Of a stretch of 12,435 nt of DNA, positions 1-6,786 are shown piece after piece. A program made the translations under genes and the position numbers. Below the pieces are notes generated by a model. The model was not told the origin of the DNA. It saw nothing but the letters and a program-made list of their open reading frames with translations, and did not search any database. Source of the stretch: Sedimenticola sp. (GTDB lineage: Bacteria; Pseudomonadota; Gammaproteobacteria; Chromatiales; Chromatiaceae); assembly GCA_030590525.1 (NCBI GenBank), contig JAUUYI010000026.1, positions 1-12,435 of the forward strand, read 5' to 3'. Position 1 is the stretch's first letter; each line of letters begins with the position of its first letter.

Positions 1-1
1 G

Positions 2-115
2 GACAGGATCGACTACGAACGTCTCGCCAGAGTGGTGGCGGGCCTTTGCGAAGGTGACGGTAGACCTGGCGCAGCAGCAGTGATAGCTATACGGGTTGAT
101 ATACAATCGGGGTAG
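2..115 (+). CDS. 3' end of an upstream gene, possibly glmM (phosphoglucosamine mutase)
   Basis: Reading from base 2, 37 codons run to a TAG at 113-115. The first part (DRIDYERLARVVAGLCEG) could be the C-terminal helix of GlmM, which in this family follows a conserved VMVEG-type motif just outside the window. The remaining residues (DGRPGAAAVIAIRVDIQSG) would then be a non-conserved tail. The main support is synteny as I remember it: glmM lies directly upstream of tpiA and secG in several gammaproteobacteria, including some purple sulfur bacteria. A second frame from base 3 is open to a TGA at 81-83 and cannot be excluded. Too little sequence is present to prove the identity, so no gene symbol is given. 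Confidence 0.35.
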   Translation, partial: DRIDYERLARVVAGLCEGDGRPGAAAVIAIRVDIQSG

Positions 116-528
116 GATAGGGGGTAATTGCGGCCAGGGGGCCACCAGCTGACACTCCTACAACTTCAGCGACTGCTTTTGGTTAGAGGACGTTCGCCGC
201 CTCCCTCTAAAAGGTCCGTTACAAACGCACCCTCACCATCGACGCGGATGAACTCAGGCACCTGACCGGACCGGCGATGGCGCGCAACGGTGGGAAAGCC
301 GGGATGGCTCTTTATTGAGATAGAGAATTCAGAGGAGGGTGCCGTCTGGTTCAGGATATGCGTGGTGGATCTGGAAGCAGTCACCGCATCCTACAGGGGC
401 TCAGAGTGATGCCCCGAGCTATTCGGGAGTTTACAGTTTCAGCACTAATTCAGATTGTTTTTTTGAGGTTTTCTTTGCGTCTTACCTCTTTGCGCGAGTA
501 TCTTTTGTTTTTTCGGCTCGTTCAGTGA
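116..528. other. Long intergenic region without a convincing gene
   Basis: I find no gene here that I can defend. Bases 211-318 form a stop-bounded forward frame (starting KVRYKRTLTIDADELRHLTG) that looks protein-like but has no start codon until an ATG at 277. It could be a gene remnant or chance. A forward frame at 358-528 (ATG, 56 codons) ends in a leucine/phenylalanine-rich stretch that simply reflects the T-rich DNA, and its ATG lies about 18 nt from the nearest purine-rich AGGAGGG at 333-339. Two small stems share bases 413-415 and so exclude each other: GGGGC 396-400 with GCCCC 411-415, and CCCGA 413-417 with TCGGG 423-427. A T7 run lies at 458-464. Base composition changes from GC-rich on the left to T-rich after about 440. 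Confidence 0.6.
470..507. repeat. Degenerate CTTTGCG-type dispersed-repeat-like block
   Basis: CTTTGCG occurs at 473-479 and again at 488-494, a 15-bp period, inside a T-rich setting. Between and after the copies are CTTACCT and a CGCGAG motif. On the other strand this reads like CTCGCGCAAAG followed by GACGCAAAGAAAA. I recall very similar short blocks (CGCAAAGACGCAAAG) as widespread intergenic repeats in many environmental bacterial genomes, where they have no settled function. Only one degenerate copy is visible here, so calling it a member of a genome-wide family is an inference. Confidence 0.3.
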
Positions 529-557
529 TTGATTTCCCAACGGGCGGTGGTTAGACT
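529..557 (+). promoter_or_regulatory. Possible sigma70 promoter for tpiA-secG-tRNA-Leu
   Basis: TTGATT at 529-534 and TAGACT at 552-557 are separated by 17 bp, and each matches four of six consensus bases. Transcription would start near 564, giving a leader of about 33 nt before the tpiA ATG at 597. The placement is sensible, but both boxes are only moderate matches and other starts in the T-rich DNA upstream are possible. Confidence 0.33.
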
Positions 558-596
558 ATCGAGCTGATTTTTTGCGTGGCAGGTAGGAGTAAAAAT

Positions 597-1349
597 ATGC
601 GTCAACCACTCGTTGCGGGTAACTGGAAGATGAACGGTTCCCGGGAGAGCATCAAGGTGCTGCTGGATGGGATCAAAGATGGCATGGGTGAGGTCAATCG
701 GGCCGCGGTGGTTGTGTGCGCGCCCTATGTCTATCTGCCTGGTGTGCAAGCCCGGCTGGAGGGTACAGCGGTCGAATGGGGTGCCCAGGATCTCTCCATT
801 GAGGCCAGCGGGGCCTACACCGGCGAGATATCCGCCGCCATGCTGCGGGACTTTGGCTGCGGCTACGTGATCGTTGGCCATTCAGAACGCCGCGCCTATC
901 ATGGTGAGAGCGATGCGCTGGTGGCGAAGAAGTATGCCGTGGCGCGTGCCGCTGGCCTGATCCCCATCCTCTGTGTCGGCGAGACGCTGGATGAGCGGGA
1001 ACAGGGTATCACCGAAGAGGTGGTGGCCCGGCAACTGGATGCACTGATTGAGCTGGAAGGCGTGGCAGCGTTGACCGATGGCGTGATCGCCTATGAGCCG
1101 GTCTGGGCCATTGGTACCGGTAAAACGGCGAGCCCGGAACAGGCACAGGAGGTTCATGCCTTCATTCGTGGCCGGGTGGCGGCGAAGGATGCGGACGTGG
1201 CGGAAGGTGTGCGTATCCTTTACGGCGGCAGCATGAAACCGGATAATGCCCCGGAGCTGATCTCCAAGCCGGATATCGATGGTGGGCTTATCGGTGGTGC
1301 CTCCCTCAAGCCGGAAGATTTTCTCGGTATCTGTAAGGCAGCGAACTGA
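597..1349 (+). CDS. tpiA: Triosephosphate isomerase
   Basis: This cytoplasmic enzyme interconverts dihydroxyacetone phosphate and glyceraldehyde 3-phosphate in glycolysis, gluconeogenesis and the Calvin cycle. The 250-residue product has the usual length for the family. The active site is complete: NWKMNG with Lys11, VGHSERR with the electrophile His95, AYEPVWAIGTGK with catalytic base Glu167 and the flexible loop after it, then YGGSMKPDNA and the GGLIGGASL phosphate-binding segment. The ATG at 597 is preferred over a GTG at 576 because AGGAG at 585-589 lies 7 nt before it and the family begins right at this residue (MRQPLVAGNW). It is the first gene of the unit with secG and tRNA-Leu; its TGA is 2 nt before secG. 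Nothing is unusual. Confidence 0.98.
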   Translation: MRQPLVAGNWKMNGSRESIKVLLDGIKDGMGEVNRAAVVVCAPYVYLPGVQARLEGTAVEWGAQDLSIEASGAYTGEISAAMLRDFGCGYVIVGHSERRAYHGESDALVAKKYAVARAAGLIPILCVGETLDEREQGITEEVVARQLDALIELEGVAALTDGVIAYEPVWAIGTGKTASPEQAQEVHAFIRGRVAAKDADVAEGVRILYGGSMKPDNAPELISKPDIDGGLIGGASLKPEDFLGICKAAN

Positions 1350-1351
1350 TA

Positions 1352-1762
1352 ATGCAAACGATTCTGGTCGTATTTCACCTGTTTCTCTCCCTTGGCTTGA
1401 TTGGCCTTATACTGATTCAGCATGGTAAGGGTGCGGATGCAGGGGCGGCCTTTGGGTCCGGCGCTTCTGGAACTGTGTTCGGGGCCGAGGGTTCGGCAAA
1501 TTTTCTCAGCCGGGCCACGGCACTGCTGGCCACGCTGTTTTTCATCACCAGCCTCACGCTGGCCTGGCATGCCATGCAGGTGACCGATCAACCCGGGTTG
1601 ATGGAGACGGAGACGGCTCCGGCCCAGGTGCCTGCCTTCGAGATGCCAGAGATGCCAGAGATGCCGGAGATCCCGGGGCAGGAACCGGTCGCACCTGCCG
1701 CGCCAGTGTCTGAGCTGCCCGATATCCCGGCACCGCCGGCGGGTGGGGAGCGGGTCGAGTAA
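1352..1762 (+). CDS. secG: Preprotein translocase subunit SecG
   Basis: SecG is the small auxiliary subunit of the SecYEG protein-export channel in the inner membrane. Two membrane helices are visible at about residues 3-22 and 55-72. Between them lies the family signature, beginning QHGKGADAGAAFGSGASGT and running through FGAEGSANFLSR (residues 23-54). The protein is 136 residues, longer than the roughly 110 of E. coli SecG. The excess is a C-terminal tail of about 60 residues rich in Pro, Glu and Ala, which contains a short MPE repeat. The start ATG lies 2 nt after the tpiA stop, with AAGG inside the tpiA end serving as a weak ribosome site. The tpiA-secG-tRNA-Leu order is conserved in many gammaproteobacteria. 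Confidence 0.97.
   Translation: MQTILVVFHLFLSLGLIGLILIQHGKGADAGAAFGSGASGTVFGAEGSANFLSRATALLATLFFITSLTLAWHAMQVTDQPGLMETETAPAQVPAFEMPEMPEMPEIPGQEPVAPAAPVSELPDIPAPPAGGERVE
1640..1675 (+). repeat. 9-bp tandem repeat in the secG tail
   Basis: Four adjacent 9-bp units start at 1640, 1649, 1658 and 1667. The first two are identical (GAGATGCCA), the third ends in G instead of A, and the fourth is GAGATCCCG. They encode three EMP units followed by EIP. The unit is a multiple of three, so changes in copy number would keep the frame and only lengthen or shorten the acidic, proline-rich SecG tail. Confidence 0.85.
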
Positions 1763-1815
1763 GCATGGATGTCTCCGGGCGGGTTCGGGGGTGTGCTGCA
1801 TGCAGCGTTAACCAG

Positions 1816-1900
1816 GCCGATGTGGTGGAATTGGTAGACACGCTATCTTGAGGGGGTAGTGGCGTAAGCCGTGCCGGTTCAAATCCGGCCATCGGCACCA
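1816..1900 (+). tRNA. tRNA-Leu, anticodon GAG
   Basis: The 85-nt sequence folds as a class II tRNA. The acceptor stem is GCCGATG (1816-1822) with CATCGGC (1890-1896), followed by discriminator A and an encoded CCA at 1898-1900. The anticodon stem CTATC/GGTAG holds the loop TTGAGGG with anticodon GAG at 1850-1852. The long variable arm has the stem GGC/GCC typical of leucine tRNAs, and the T arm is GCCGG, TTCAAAT, CCGGC. It closely resembles E. coli leuU as I remember it, which also follows secG. It lies 53 nt after secG with no promoter visible between, so it is probably processed from the tpiA-secG transcript. It reads CUC and CUU codons. Confidence 0.98.
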
Positions 1901-1909
1901 TAATGACGC

Positions 1910-1944
1910 CGGCATCGACAGGAATCTGTCGATGCCGTTTTTTT
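1910..1944 (+). terminator. Rho-independent terminator after tRNA-Leu
   Basis: A perfect 12-bp stem (CGGCATCGACAG at 1910-1921 with CTGTCGATGCCG at 1926-1937) closes a GAAT loop and is followed at once by seven T residues (1938-1944). It lies 9 nt after the tRNA CCA end. It should end the tpiA-secG-tRNA transcript and insulate it from the nuo promoter downstream. Confidence 0.93.
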
Positions 1945-2000
1945 ATGGGAGGCGGGTTTCTAACTGATTGATTATGCTTGTTATTAAGAAAACGTTAAAC

Positions 2001-2030
2001 TTGACAGCGAAGCGCTTTTTGCACTAAACT
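2001..2030 (+). promoter_or_regulatory. Sigma70-type promoter of the nuo operon
   Basis: A perfect -35 hexamer TTGACA (2001-2006) is followed after 18 bp by TAAACT (2025-2030), a four-of-six match to the -10 box. The DNA just upstream (about 1960-2000) is AT-rich, as in an UP element. The spacer contains a small palindrome AAGCGCTT at 2010-2017. Transcription would start near 2037, about 70 nt before nuoA. It sits directly between a strong terminator and the first nuo gene, which is where the operon promoter is expected. Confidence 0.7.
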
Positions 2031-2055
2031 TTCGATTCGTTTTGATGCCTTGTAT

Positions 2056-2098
2056 GTCCATGCGGTATGCGCGTCATGGACCTCCAAGAGAAGGGAGG
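2056..2098 (+). promoter_or_regulatory. nuoA leader: two stems, one covering the ribosome binding site
   Basis: GTCCATG (2056-2062) pairs perfectly with CATGGAC (2075-2081), leaving a 12-nt loop. Immediately next, CCTCC (2081-2085) can pair with GGAGG (2094-2098), the Shine-Dalgarno core for nuoA, over an 8-nt loop. The stems share one base, so they could nearly stack or could compete. The second stem would hide the nuoA ribosome site when formed. It is short (5 bp), and a CCTCC near an SD can arise by chance, so a regulatory role is only a suggestion. Confidence 0.35.
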
Positions 2099-2107
2099 CT
2101 GGGGAAC

Positions 2108-2464
2108 ATGCTTCTGGATTATCTGCCTGTCCTGGTGTTCATTGTCGTCGGCGCCATCGTCGGTGGGGTGATGATCGCGCTGGGGTTCATATTAGGTACC
2201 CGTCGCCCGGATAGTGAGAAACTCTCCCCCTATGAGTGCGGCTTCGAGGCTTTCGAAGACTCCCGCATGAAATTCGATGTCCGTTTTTACCTGGTCGCGA
2301 TCCTGTTCATCATCTTCGATCTTGAGATTGCCTTTATGTTTCCCTGGGCAGTGGTGCTGAAGGAGATCGGCATGACCGGCCTCATCGCAATGACCCTGTT
2401 TCTTGGTATCCTGGTGATCGGCTTCATCTACGAGTGGAAGAAAGGGGCACTGGAATGGGAATAG
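2108..2464 (+). CDS. nuoA: NADH-quinone oxidoreductase subunit A
   Basis: NuoA (ND3 family) is a small membrane subunit of complex I next to the quinone channel. The 118-residue product has three membrane helices at about 4-30, 60-80 and 89-110. The first loop carries the conserved YECGFEAF with Cys44, the ND3-loop cysteine, and helix 2 has Asp71 and Glu73 in IFDLEIAF, acidic residues conserved in the family. The ATG at 2108 is chosen because AGGGAGG at 2092-2098 lies 9 nt upstream and the family starts here. The frame stays open back to 2042, but that extension has no ribosome site and is not NuoA-like. It is the first gene of the nuo operon. Its last 10 nt overlap nuoB, which suggests coupled translation. 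Confidence 0.97.
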   Translation: MLLDYLPVLVFIVVGAIVGGVMIALGFILGTRRPDSEKLSPYECGFEAFEDSRMKFDVRFYLVAILFIIFDLEIAFMFPWAVVLKEIGMTGLIAMTLFLGILVIGFIYEWKKGALEWE

Positions 2465-2937
2465 AGGGTATTCTCGAACAGGGGGTGATCACCACCTCTG
2501 CCGACAAGTTGATCAACTGGGCGCGGACCGGTTCCCTCTGGCCCATGACATTCGGTCTCGCCTGCTGCGCAGTGGAGATGATGCAGGCGGGTGCCTCCCG
2601 TTATGATCTGGACCGTTTTGGTATCATCTTCCGGCCCAGCCCGCGCCAGTCCGACGTGATGATCGTGGCAGGCACTCTGGTCAACAAGATGGCCCCGGCG
2701 TTGCGCAAGGTATACGACCAGATGGCAGAACCGCGCTGGGTGATATCCATGGGCTCATGCGCCAACGGCGGTGGCTATTACCACTACTCCTACTCCGTGG
2801 TGCGGGGCTGTGATCGGATCGTGCCGGTCGATATCTACGTCCCGGGTTGCCCGCCAACGGCTGAGGCGCTGCTTTACGGCATCCTTCAGTTGCAGGAGAA
2901 GATCCGCCGTACCTCCACCATCGCCCGTCAGGCCTGA
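2455..2937 (+). CDS. nuoB: NADH-quinone oxidoreductase subunit B
   Basis: NuoB (PSST/Nqo6 family) is the peripheral-arm subunit that carries cluster N2, the last [4Fe-4S] centre before quinone. The 160-residue protein shows all four N2 ligands: the adjacent pair Cys37-Cys38 in LACCAVEM, Cys102 in MGSCANGG and Cys132 in [12 protein letters not shown]. The conserved [15 protein letters not shown] and [15 protein letters not shown] segments are also present. The start MGIEG at 2455 overlaps the end of nuoA by 10 nt and has AAGGGG at 2442-2447, 7 nt upstream. An in-frame start 21 nt earlier is less likely because family members begin at MGIEG. It ends 6 nt before nuoC. Confidence 0.98.
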   Translation: MGIEGILEQGVITTSADKLINWARTGSLWPMTFGLACCAVEMMQAGASRYDLDRFGIIFRPSPRQSDVMIVAGTLVNKMAPALRKVYDQMAEPRWVISMGSCANGGGYYHYSYSVVRGCDRIVPVDIYVPGCPPTAEALLYGILQLQEKIRRTSTIARQA

Positions 2938-2943
2938 CAGATC

Positions 2944-3657
2944 ATGAACGAAAGCGCCAGGACAAAATCCCAAGTGCGCCTCGAGGCGCTGGTCGAGCAC
3001 CTTGGTGCAGCCTTTGCGGAACAGGGGTGTGAGGTGATCCACCAGCTGGATGAGGCGACACTGGTAGTGCCCCGGGAACGGCTGCCCGAGGTGGCCACCC
3101 GGTTGCGTGATGGAGAGGCGTTCCAGTTCGATACGCTGATCGATCTCTGCGGCATCGACTACTCCACCTATGGCCACTCTGAGTGGGCCACTACCTCCGC
3201 CTCTGCCAGCGGCTATGGCCGGGGAGTCGAGCCGGACCGCGCAGAGCAGAAGGCGCAGCGTTTCGCAGCGGTCTATCACCTGCTTTCGGTGGCCCTCAAT
3301 CAGCGCTTGCGGCTACGGGTCTACCTGGAGGACGAACAGCCCGTGGTGGCCTCTGTGGTGGAGATCTGGAGTGTTGCCAACTGGTTCGAGCGAGAGGCCT
3401 TCGATCTCTACGGGATCCTGTTCGATGGCCATCCGGACCTGCGGCGCATATTGACCGATTATGGTTTCATCGGACACCCGTTCCGCAAGGATTTTCCGCT
3501 GGAAGGGCAGGTGGAGATGCGTTATGACCCGGAACAGGCAAGGGTGATCTATGAGCCGGTAGAGCTCGAGCCCCGCATCCTGACGCCACGGGTGGTGCGT
3601 GAGGAGAGCCGATGCCTGGGGGAAGAGGACGAACAGCAGGACAGCAGCGATGCCTGA
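2944..3657 (+). CDS. nuoC: NADH-quinone oxidoreductase subunit C
   Basis: NuoC (30-kDa/Nqo5 family) is a structural subunit of the peripheral arm that packs against NuoD and carries no cofactor. The 237-residue protein shows the family hallmarks [20 protein letters not shown] (from about residue 147) and [12 protein letters not shown] (His178 to Leu186). A variable stretch at about residues 76-103 ([15 protein letters not shown] and following) separates the two halves of the fold, and the tail is acidic. It is not fused to nuoD, unlike E. coli nuoCD. The ATG at 2944 lies 6 nt after the nuoB stop with only a weak upstream AGG, so translation is probably coupled. It overlaps nuoD by 8 nt. Confidence 0.97.
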   Translation: MNESARTKSQVRLEALVEHLGAAFAEQGCEVIHQLDEATLVVPRERLPEVATRLRDGEAFQFDTLIDLCGIDYSTYGHSEWATTSASASGYGRGVEPDRAEQKAQRFAAVYHLLSVALNQRLRLRVYLEDEQPVVASVVEIWSVANWFEREAFDLYGILFDGHPDLRRILTDYGFIGHPFRKDFPLEGQVEMRYDPEQARVIYEPVELEPRILTPRVVREESRCLGEEDEQQDSSDA

Positions 3658-4903
3658 AATTCACAACTATACCCTGAACTTCGGCCCCCAGCACCCGGCT
3701 GCCCATGGCGTGCTGCGGCTGGTGCTGGAGATGGATGGTGAGGTGATCGAGCGGGCGGATCCGCACATCGGGCTGCTCCACCGGGCCACCGAGAAGCTGG
3801 CCGAGAGCAAGCCTTACAACCATACCATCCCCTACATGGATCGGCTCGACTACGTCTCCATGATGTGCAATGAGCACGCCTACGTCAGGGCCATCGAGTG
3901 GCTGTTAGGGGTAGAGGTGCCGGAACGGGCCCAGTATATTCGCACCCTGTTCGATGAGATTACCCGCATCCTCAACCACCTGATGTGGCTCGGTACGCAC
4001 GCCCTGGACGTGGGGGCAATGACGGTCTTTCTCTATGCCTTTCGCGAGCGCGAGGATCTGATGGACTGCTATGAAGCGGTCTCCGGTGCCCGCTTGCATG
4101 CGGCCTATTATCGGGTTGGCGGTGTCTACCGGGATCTGCCGGACGAGATGCCGCGGTACGAGAAAAACACTTTTCGCAGTGACTCGGAGATCGACCAGCG
4201 AAACCAGGCGCGCCAGGGTTCGCTGCTGGACTTCATCGAGGATTTCAGCAACCGCTTTCCCGGGCTGGTGGATGAGTACGAAACCCTGTTGACCGACAAC
4301 CGGATCTGGAAGCAACGCCTGGTCGGTATCGGTGTCGTCTCACCGGAGCGCGCCATGCAGTTGGGTTTTACCGGGCCCATGGCCCGTGGCTCCGGACTCG
4401 CCTGGGATCTGCGCAAGAAGCAGCCCTACGCCGCCTACGACAAGGTCGATTTCGATATACCGGTCGGTCAGAACGGTGACTGTTACGATCGTTATCTGGT
4501 GCGGGTGGAGGAGATGCGTCAGTCCAACCGCATTATCCAGCAGTGTGTGCGCTGGTTGAAAGAGAATTCAGGGCCGGTAATCGTTGCTGACCACAAGGTA
4601 GCCCCCCCCAACCGGGTAGAGATGAAACAGGGGATGGAGAACCTGATCCACCACTTCAAGCTGTTTACCGAGGGTTATTGCCCGCCGGTCGGCGAGGTCT
4701 ACGCGGCGGTCGAGGCACCCAAGGGTGAGTTCGGCTGCTATCTGGTCTCCGATGGCTCCAACAAGCCCTACCGGCTGAAGATCCGTGCCCCCGGTTTTCC
4801 CCATATGGCCGCCATGAACGAGATGGTCAAGGGGCATATGCTGGCCGATGTGGTGGCGGTGATCGGTACCATGGATGTCGTGTTCGGGGAGATTGACCGC
4901 TGA
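3650..4903 (+). CDS. nuoD: NADH-quinone oxidoreductase subunit D
   Basis: NuoD (49-kDa/Nqo4 family, related to the large subunit of NiFe hydrogenases) forms the quinone-reducing pocket with NuoB. The 417-residue protein has the usual length. It starts [20 protein letters not shown], and His19 corresponds to the conserved quinone-binding histidine. Tyr68 in DRLDYVSMM corresponds to the conserved quinone-binding tyrosine. [32 protein letters not shown] and DPHIG are also typical. The hydrogenase nickel-binding cysteines are absent, as expected. The start at 3650 is set by homology and lies 8 nt inside nuoC; an open frame extends upstream to 3599 but is not conserved. Its stop overlaps the nuoE start as TGATG. 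Confidence 0.98.
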   Translation: MPEIHNYTLNFGPQHPAAHGVLRLVLEMDGEVIERADPHIGLLHRATEKLAESKPYNHTIPYMDRLDYVSMMCNEHAYVRAIEWLLGVEVPERAQYIRTLFDEITRILNHLMWLGTHALDVGAMTVFLYAFREREDLMDCYEAVSGARLHAAYYRVGGVYRDLPDEMPRYEKNTFRSDSEIDQRNQARQGSLLDFIEDFSNRFPGLVDEYETLLTDNRIWKQRLVGIGVVSPERAMQLGFTGPMARGSGLAWDLRKKQPYAAYDKVDFDIPVGQNGDCYDRYLVRVEEMRQSNRIIQQCVRWLKENSGPVIVADHKVAPPNRVEMKQGMENLIHHFKLFTEGYCPPVGEVYAAVEAPKGEFGCYLVSDGSNKPYRLKIRAPGFPHMAAMNEMVKGHMLADVVAVIGTMDVVFGEIDR

Positions 4904-5433
4904 TGGGTTTCAGAAATGCACCAATGAGCAGCATCGAGCCGATTCAGGGGAAGGGGGAGCTGTTTTCCCCCGAGGTGCGGGCCAGGATCGACACATGGGT
5001 TGCCAAGTATCCGGATGGATGGAATCAGTCGGCGGTGATGGCCGCCCTGCGTATCGTCCAGGAAGATAATGGCGGGTTTCTGACCCAGGATCTGATGGAC
5101 CAGGTCGCAGCCTACCTGGAGATGCCACCGATAGCGGTCTACGAGGTGGCCACATTCTACTCCATGTATGAGTTGAAGCCGGTGGGACAGCACAAGATCT
5201 GCGTCTGCACCAACGTTTCCTGCATGATCAACGGTTCAGATAAAATCGTCGAGCACATGGAGAAAAAACTGGGCATAAAGCTTGGCGAGACCACGGAGGA
5301 CGGCCGCTTCACCCTGAAGGAGGTGGAGTGCCTGGGTGCCTGTGGTGGTGCCCCGATGTTCCAGATCGACACCAAGTACTACGAGAATTTGACCCCGGAA
5401 CTGGTCGATTCGATCGTGGACGGGTTGGAGTAG
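4903..5433 (+). CDS. nuoE: NADH-quinone oxidoreductase subunit E
   Basis: NuoE (24-kDa/Nqo2 family) has a thioredoxin-like fold with the [2Fe-2S] cluster N1a and works with NuoF at the NADH-oxidising tip. The 176-residue protein has the four ligands in the expected spacing: Cys102 and Cys107 (CTNVSC), then Cys143 and Cys147 (CLGAC). The N-terminal helical part contains KYPDGWNQSAVMAALRIVQE and the conserved VYEVATFYSMY. The ATG at 4903 overlaps the nuoD TGA by one base, with GGGGAG just upstream inside nuoD. A second in-frame ATG at 4924 (MSSIEP) could also serve; I cannot separate the two from sequence alone. It ends 3 nt before nuoF. Confidence 0.97.
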   Translation: MGFRNAPMSSIEPIQGKGELFSPEVRARIDTWVAKYPDGWNQSAVMAALRIVQEDNGGFLTQDLMDQVAAYLEMPPIAVYEVATFYSMYELKPVGQHKICVCTNVSCMINGSDKIVEHMEKKLGIKLGETTEDGRFTLKEVECLGACGGAPMFQIDTKYYENLTPELVDSIVDGLE

Positions 5434-5436
5434 ACG

Positions 5437-6705
5437 ATGGCAAACGAAGTCTGTTTTAGAAACATGGACCTCGATCGTCCCTGGCGGCTGGAGCAGTATC
5501 GGAGCCGGGGTGGCTACGAGGTGCTGACCCGCATCCTGCAGGAGAAGATGCCACCGACGGAGATCATCGAGGAGGTTAAGGCCTCGGGCCTGCGTGGCCG
5601 CGGTGGCGCCGGTTTCCCCACTGGGTTGAAGTGGAGTTTTATCTCGCGTAATGCGCCGGGGCAGAAATACGTGGTCTGCAATTCGGATGAGGGCGAGCCC
5701 GGTACTTTCAAGGATCGGGACATCCTGCGCTACAATCCGCATCAGCTGATCGAGGGGATGATCATCGCCGGCTATGCCATCGGCGCCACTCAGGGCTACA
5801 ACTATATCCGGGGTGAGTTCTGGGAGCCTTACGAACGTTTCGAGGCGGCTCTGGAAGATGCGCGCGAGGCCGGTTTTCTGGGCACCGACCTGTTCGGTTC
5901 CGGATTCGATTTCGAGCTCTATTGCCACCTGGGTGGCGGCGCCTACATCTGTGGCGAGGAGACAGCGCTGCTGGAGTCGATCGAGGGCAAAAAGGGCCAG
6001 CCGCGCTACAAACCGCCGTTCCCCGCCTATTTCGGGCTCTATGGCCGCCCCACCATCATCAACAACACCGAGTCGCTGGCCTCCATCCCGGTGATCCTGG
6101 AGAAGGGTGGCGAGTGGTTTCGTGACCTGGGGGTTGAGAACAGCGGTGGTGCCAAGCTCTTCTCCATATCCGGCAACATCAATAACCCGGGGGTATTTGA
6201 GATCCCCATGGGTACCCCTTTCTCCGAACTGCTGGAGATGGCGGGTGGCATGAAAGAGGGCAGCAGACTTAAAGCTGTGATCCCCGGTGGTTCCTCCTCC
6301 CCGATCATACCGGGTGAGCAGATGATGGAGCTGACCATGGATTACGATGCCATCACCCGGGCCGGCTCCATGCTGGGTTCCGGGGCAGTGATCGTCCTCG
6401 ACGACAGTAACTGCATGGTCAAGGTGCTGGAACGGATGTCTTACTTTTACTATGAAGAGTCCTGCGGCCAGTGCACCCCCTGCCGGGAAGGCACCGGCTG
6501 GCTCTACCGGGTGGTGCACCGGATAGAGCATGGGCAGGGCCGGCCAGAGGATCTGGCGCTGCTGGACGACGTGGCCGGCAAGATCGCCGGGCGCACCATT
6601 TGCGCCCTGGGTGATGCAGCGGCGTTGCCGGTGCAGGGGATGTTGAAGCATTTCCGGGATGAATTCGAATACCATATCGAACATAAACGATGCATGGTGG
6701 GCTGA
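5437..6705 (+). CDS. nuoF: NADH-quinone oxidoreductase subunit F
   Basis: NuoF (51-kDa/Nqo1 family) binds NADH and FMN and carries the [4Fe-4S] cluster N3; it is where electrons enter the complex. The 422-residue product has the nucleotide-binding [10 protein letters not shown] (residues 54-63), the FMN-site segment [16 protein letters not shown] and [17 protein letters not shown]. The N3 ligands are Cys343, Cys346 and Cys349 (CGQCTPC) plus Cys389 (TICALGDAA). The length is normal. GGAG at 5427-5430 lies 6 nt before the start. The gene ends in an unusually wide gap for this operon, with a hairpin that begins inside its stop codon. Confidence 0.98.
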   Translation: MANEVCFRNMDLDRPWRLEQYRSRGGYEVLTRILQEKMPPTEIIEEVKASGLRGRGGAGFPTGLKWSFISRNAPGQKYVVCNSDEGEPGTFKDRDILRYNPHQLIEGMIIAGYAIGATQGYNYIRGEFWEPYERFEAALEDAREAGFLGTDLFGSGFDFELYCHLGGGAYICGEETALLESIEGKKGQPRYKPPFPAYFGLYGRPTIINNTESLASIPVILEKGGEWFRDLGVENSGGAKLFSISGNINNPGVFEIPMGTPFSELLEMAGGMKEGSRLKAVIPGGSSSPIIPGEQMMELTMDYDAITRAGSMLGSGAVIVLDDSNCMVKVLERMSYFYYEESCGQCTPCREGTGWLYRVVHRIEHGQGRPEDLALLDDVAGKIAGRTICALGDAAALPVQGMLKHFRDEFEYHIEHKRCMVG

Positions 6706-6722
6706 TCGGCCGGGGGCCGGTC
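6704..6722 (+). other. Hairpin at the end of nuoF, in the nuoF-nuoG gap
   Basis: GATCGGCC (6704-6711) pairs with GGCCGGTC (6715-6722) over a GGG loop, an 8-bp stem with one T-G pair. It begins in the nuoF stop codon and has no T tract after it, so it is not a standard terminator. The 81-nt gap also holds GGGCGCCC and ends in a weak ribosome site (AGAGA at 6773-6777) for nuoG. Possible roles are an RNA processing or stability element between segments of the operon; none is shown. Confidence 0.4.
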
Positions 6723-6786
6723 TGCAGGATGGGACGGGCGCCCTGCCACCCCATAAAGGCAAATAGTGGTTTAGAGAACAACGTCA

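Noticed and set aside
339..554. Forward frame of 71 codons starting with GTG at 339
   Set aside because: The purine-rich AGAGGAGG touches the GTG with no spacing, the sequence looks like translated non-coding DNA, and it overlaps another open frame (358-528) in the same T-rich stretch.
1795..1806. Palindrome GCTGCATGCAGC just before the tRNA
   Set aside because: Expected by chance at this length, and no second copy or known operator match is visible.
1980..1997. Two GTTA motifs upstream of the nuo promoter as an ArcA-like site
   Set aside because: The motifs are 14 bp apart rather than the roughly 11 bp of ArcA direct repeats, and the flanks do not fit.
2927..2938. Perfect 12-bp palindrome GTCAGGCCTGAC over the nuoB stop codon
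   Set aside because: A few 12-bp palindromes are expected by chance in 12 kb, and this one lies in coding sequence with no T tract or partner site.
5236..6762. A 508-codon open frame on the - strand opposite nuoE and nuoF
   Set aside because: Same cause: it covers two certain genes and their junction, and its translation is low in family-like motifs.
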